From NCBI GenBank assembly GCA_958296005.1, contig CATQHQ010000002.1, positions 924,501 through 988,500 on the forward strand: a stretch of DNA of 64,000 bases, given 5' to 3'. This DNA is from Longimicrobiales bacterium (GTDB taxonomy: Bacteria > Gemmatimonadota > Gemmatimonadetes > Longimicrobiales > Gaopeijiaceae). Shown piece after piece: positions 61,264 to 64,000 of the stretch. The notes below the pieces were generated by a model. It was not told the origin of the DNA and searched no databases. It was given only the letters and a program-made list of their open reading frames with translations. The position numbers and the translations under genes were made by a program. How positions within the stretch are numbered: the stretch's first letter is position 1; each line of letters starts with the position of its first letter.

Positions 61264-62256
61264 TCATCCCAGCGAGTGCCGGTGGAAGGCCGAGTAGCGG
61301 CCCGTGACGTGGTGCTCGAGTTGCCGCTCGATGTCGGCCAGCAGGGAACTCGCGCCAACCCGGAAGAACGGCGGGCCGAGCCAAGCGTTCCCGAGCTCCT
61401 CCTTGATCAGGACCAGCCACGCCAGGGCGTCCTTGGCCGTTCCGATCCCTCCGGCGGCCTTGAGCCCGACCCGGAAGCCGGTCGTCCGACAGTACTCTCG
61501 GATCGCACGAGCCAGCACGAGCCCAACCGGCAGCGTGGCGTTCACCGGCTCCTTGCCCGTGGAGGTCTTCACGAAGTCGGCGCCGGCCATCATCGCGACG
61601 ATCGCGGCCTTCCCTACGGTGGCAAGCGTCCCCAGCTCTCCTGTTCCCAGAATGACCTTGACGTGCGCGTCGCCGCACGCCTCCCGGAAGGCGGCCACCT
61701 CGTCGTACAGCCCCGTCCAGTCGCCCCGCAGCGCCAGCCCCCGCGTGATCACGACGTCCACCTCCGCCGCCCCGGCGTCCACCGACTCCCGGATCTCGGC
61801 CAAGCGCGTCGCCATCGGGGACAGTCCGGCGGGGAAGCCCGTCGAGACCGCCGCAACCGGTATCCCGCTGCCCTCCAGAGCCCGGACGGCCGCCGGGACC
61901 AGCCGGTGGTAGACGCAGACGGCTGCCGCCCTCGCCTCGCCGGGCTCGATCCCCAACGCCGCCAGCAGGTCGCCCCGCACGGGCCGCCGCGCCTTCCCGC
62001 ACAGCCGTCGCACTCGCCCCGGCGTATCGTCCCCGGCCAGCGTCGTGAGGTCGGTGACAGTAATCGCTCGGAGCAGCCAGCCGGCCTGCATCTCCTTCTT
62101 GACCGAGCGCCGCCCGGCCAAGCTCGCCGTCCTCCGCTCGGCCGCGCTCCGGTTGGCCCGGACCCGGCGCACCAGATCCAAGTCCAGGGGCGTTCCGGGG
62201 TTGCGAACGCTGGCCTGCGCGGTCGGAGCGGGGTCAACGAGGGGCGTGGTCTCCAA
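61264..62256 (-). CDS. deoC: Deoxyribose-phosphate aldolase, long DERA type
   Basis: DERA splits 2-deoxyribose-5-phosphate into acetaldehyde and glyceraldehyde-3-phosphate. The 330-residue product is the long form close to animal DERA rather than the 250-residue E. coli type (NPGTPLDLDLVRRVRANRS; VKKEMQAGWLLRAITVTDLT). The Schiff-base lysine is Lys230 in GADFVKTSTGK, Asp167 in EVDVVI is kept, and LKAAGGIGTAKDALAWL and the tail HHVTGRYSAFHRHS complete the family pattern. The best start is TTG at 62256, with GGAGG four bases upstream; no ATG or GTG has a ribosome site. It is upstream of the ALDH16 gene in the same operon and divergent from the acyltransferase. Confidence 0.92.
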   Translation of the reverse strand: METTPLVDPAPTAQASVRNPGTPLDLDLVRRVRANRSAAERRTASLAGRRSVKKEMQAGWLLRAITVTDLTTLAGDDTPGRVRRLCGKARRPVRGDLLAALGIEPGEARAAAVCVYHRLVPAAVRALEGSGIPVAAVSTGFPAGLSPMATRLAEIRESVDAGAAEVDVVITRGLALRGDWTGLYDEVAAFREACGDAHVKVILGTGELGTLATVGKAAIVAMMAGADFVKTSTGKEPVNATLPVGLVLARAIREYCRTTGFRVGLKAAGGIGTAKDALAWLVLIKEELGNAWLGPPFFRVGASSLLADIERQLEHHVTGRYSAFHRHSLG

Positions 62257-62366
62257 GGTGCCTCCGGGGTAGCGCGGGACGGCTCCCGGAAGCGAAGATA
62301 ACGTCTCGCCGGAGCGGTCTCGCTCGCCGGGGCCATACGCTACTGTCCAGCCCGCACTTTGCAAAG

Positions 62367-63791
62367 ATGACACCCATGCCGGAGCGCGACGAGCCGCACA
62401 GCCCTCGGGGCCGCTTTCCGAAGCTCGTCGTCAAGGTCGTCGGAGCCGCCGCGGCGACGTTCTACCGGGTGGACCGCCACGGTCCGCCGCTCCCCGACGG
62501 CCCGCTCATCGTTGCAGCGAACCATCCCAACAGTCTCCTCGACCCGATCCTCGTCTTCCGTGGCAGCGAGCGGACGACCCGTCCTCTAGCGCGCGCCCCG
62601 CTCTTCGACAAGATCCTGCTGGGGACGATCCTCCGCGCCCTGGGCAGCATCCCCGTGCACCGTCGCGAGGACGACCCGGAGAAGATGCACCTCAACGAGG
62701 GGATGTTCCGCGAAGCGATCACCGTCCTCCTTCAGCGGGGCGCGATCCAGATCTTTCCCGAGGGCCGCAGCCACTCCCAGTCCAGCTTGGCGCAGTTCCG
62801 CACCGGCGCCGCCCGCATCGCGCTGCGCGCCGAGGACGCCGCCGACTGGCGCCTGGGACTCTCCATCGTGCCTGTGGGGATTACGTACTCGCGCAAGGAG
62901 CGGGCGCGCACCTCCGTTGCCGTGCGCTTCGGCCGCCCGTTTGCCTGCGCCGACCTGAAGGACGCCTACCGCCACGACCCGATGCTTGCGGCGCGGATGC
63001 TCACCCGGCGGATCGAAGCCGCCGTCCGCGCCCTCACCCTCAACTTTGCCGACCCCCGCGATCGACCGCTGGTCGAGATGGCGGAACAGATGTACGTGCG
63101 AGAGTCCCGCTGGGTCCCATGGCGCGCCCGCGAGCGACTGGGGACCCGCTTTCCTCGACTCCAGCGCTTCGCCGCAGGGTTGGAGTGGATCCGGCGCGAA
63201 TCGCCGGAGGAGCACGCGGCCCTGGTCGCCAAGGTGGAGCGCTACGCGGCCCTTCACGCCTACGTCGGGGCGGGCACGGGGGACGTGCCTCCGCGCTATG
63301 CGCTGACGCCGGTGGCCCGCTACATCGCGGTGCGGGGGACGCTCCTGCTGCTGACTTTTCCTCTGGCGCTGGCCGGCGTCCTGGTTTGGGCGCCGGTAGT
63401 CCGTCTCCCGGCGATCGTGGTCGCTCGGGCCAAGCCCGACTTCGAGGTCGAGGCCACCTACAAGCTGACGGCGCTGCTCTTCGGGGGAGCACTGGCGTGG
63501 AGTCTGTGGGTGGCTGCGGTGTACCTCGCAGGCGGAACGGCGGCCGCTGCGGCCGCGGCGTTGGCGGTCCCGGTCTGCGGGTACGTGGCGGTCCAGTGGC
63601 TCGAGCTGGCCAGGGAAGTGCGGGAGGACGCGGCGCTCTTTCTCCGCCTTCAGGGCCGTCCCGACGTCCGCCGGCAGTTCGCCCGTCTGCGAAGGGAGCT
63701 TGTCGCGACGTTCCAGCAGGTGGAGCGGCGCTTGCCGTCGGCCTCGGATCATGGCAACGTGTCGCCCTCTCGCCCAGCGCGAGGCGGATGA
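62367..63791 (+). CDS. PlsC-like 1-acyl-glycerol-3-phosphate acyltransferase
   Basis: This 474-residue acyltransferase has the block-I motif NHPNSLLDP (HxxxxD-like), LGSIPVHRRED and block-III FPEGRSHSQ. These carry the catalytic His/Asp and substrate Arg of PlsC-type enzymes that make phospholipids. The C-terminal half adds several membrane segments (IAVRGTLLLLTFPLALAGVL; ALLFGGALAWSLWVAAVYLAG), which is longer than E. coli PlsC. The donor and acceptor cannot be deduced. It is divergent from deoC, and the tRNA-Sec gene begins six bases after its stop. Confidence 0.85.
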   Translation: MTPMPERDEPHSPRGRFPKLVVKVVGAAAATFYRVDRHGPPLPDGPLIVAANHPNSLLDPILVFRGSERTTRPLARAPLFDKILLGTILRALGSIPVHRREDDPEKMHLNEGMFREAITVLLQRGAIQIFPEGRSHSQSSLAQFRTGAARIALRAEDAADWRLGLSIVPVGITYSRKERARTSVAVRFGRPFACADLKDAYRHDPMLAARMLTRRIEAAVRALTLNFADPRDRPLVEMAEQMYVRESRWVPWRARERLGTRFPRLQRFAAGLEWIRRESPEEHAALVAKVERYAALHAYVGAGTGDVPPRYALTPVARYIAVRGTLLLLTFPLALAGVLVWAPVVRLPAIVVARAKPDFEVEATYKLTALLFGGALAWSLWVAAVYLAGGTAAAAAAALAVPVCGYVAVQWLELAREVREDAALFLRLQGRPDVRRQFARLRRELVATFQQVERRLPSASDHGNVSPSRPARGG

Positions 63792-63796
63792 GAAGC

Positions 63797-63893
63797 GGGG
63801 GCGGATCGGGACTGGTGTTCCGTCTGGTCTTCAAAACCAGTGTGTCCGGCTAGACCCCGGGCGGGTGGGTTCGATTCCCACACGTCCCCGCCA
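63797..63893 (+). tRNA. selC: tRNA-Sec, anticodon UCA
   Basis: A 97-base gene with encoded CCA folds as a selenocysteine tRNA. It has an eight-base acceptor stem with one mismatch (GGGGGCGG with ACGTCCCC), a six-base D-stem with a four-base loop (CGGGAC TGGT GTTCCG), and an anticodon stem CTGGT/ACCAG around CTTCAAA with anticodon TCA. A long variable arm and a TTCGATT T-loop on a five-base stem (GTGGG/CCCAC) complete it. The discriminator G at 63890 is typical of tRNA-Sec. The UCA anticodon reads UGA, consistent with the selB gene at 20.3 kb. It starts directly after the acyltransferase gene. Confidence 0.94.
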
Positions 63894-63931
63894 TCCGCCC
63901 CTTCTCCTTCCCGCCGCGCTATCTTCCGTCG

Positions 63932-64000
63932 ATGAGCACCGGGGCTGTCCGCGTCGTCGTGAATCCGGCCTCGTCGGGGGGAAGAGGGCGAAGAGCCGGA
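63932..64000 (+). CDS. Diacylglycerol kinase-like lipid kinase (3' truncated)
   Basis: Only the first 23 codons are present. They read MSTGAVRVVVNPASSGGRGR and so on, matching the N-terminal phosphate-loop motif VNPxSGxGR of the YegS/DGK family. The rest lies outside the window. A position after a PlsC-like acyltransferase fits phospholipid metabolism. Confidence is moderate because so little is visible. Confidence 0.65.
   Translation, partial: MSTGAVRVVVNPASSGGRGRRAG

Overview
The window is one contiguous stretch of a very GC-rich bacterial chromosome. It is packed with genes, many overlapping by exactly four bases. Several traits together point to Gemmatimonadota or a close FCB-group relative: a SusC/SusD outer-membrane pair, a stand-alone NPFNP-type FlgD-like secreted domain, a VPS10/sortilin-type repeat protein, a metalloprotease fused to a TolB-like propeller and an outer-membrane barrel, a DUF6702-like protein and a YfhO-type membrane protein. 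This taxonomic call is inference; no 16S rRNA gene is present.

Layout. 1-2.8 kb: end of a biotin-dependent carboxylase, its biotin carrier and a methylmalonyl-CoA mutase large subunit (propionyl-CoA pathway). 2.8-8.0 kb: FmdB-type zinc ribbon, argS, a PfkB kinase, purM and a secreted barrel-like protein. 8.0-13.1 kb: riboflavin genes (ribD, ribE, a ribBA-like gene with a degenerate GTP cyclohydrolase II half, ribH), nusB and a glycosyltransferase. 13.1-16.5 kb: hpf, hprK, HPr and enzyme I, a PTS phosphorelay without a sugar transporter; a PtsN-like EIIA lies at 22.8-23.3 kb. 16.6-24.4 kb: metK, a bifunctional-nuclease-domain protein, recO, selB (selenocysteine elongation factor), ptsN and dusB. 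24.47-24.82 kb: tmRNA. 24.9-31.6 kb: lspA, a CorC-like CBS protein, secreted proteins and an MlaEFD lipid-transport operon. 31.6-47.9 kb: envelope genes (protease-propeller-barrel, BNR-like protein, heptose kinase, RidA, SusC/SusD, a three-gene exported cluster, the VPS10 protein, small lipoproteins). 48-50.3 kb: an McrBC-type restriction module. 50.3-53.9 kb: two polytopic membrane proteins. 53.9-56.1 kb: an OLD-family ATPase/TOPRIM gene paired with a DUF2335 membrane-protein gene, a candidate defence cassette. 56.3-64 kb: a TonB receptor, an ALDH16-type tandem aldehyde dehydrogenase with a eukaryote-like deoxyribose-phosphate aldolase, an acyltransferase, tRNA-Sec(UCA) and the start of a lipid kinase.

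How the genes work together. SelB and tRNA-Sec show that the organism uses selenocysteine, although no selenoprotein is visible here. Enzyme I, HPr, HPr kinase and EIIA look like a regulatory PTS. DERA makes acetaldehyde and the neighbouring ALDH16 could oxidise it. MlaEFD would move lipids between the membranes. The most unusual signals are: the OLD/DUF2335 pair; an McrB carrying an Mrr_N-like N-terminus and lacking about 13 residues of the GTPase core; three genes that appear to start with CTG inside CTGA overlaps; and a RibBA whose second half has lost its zinc cysteines. No stretch over 300 bases lacks a gene.
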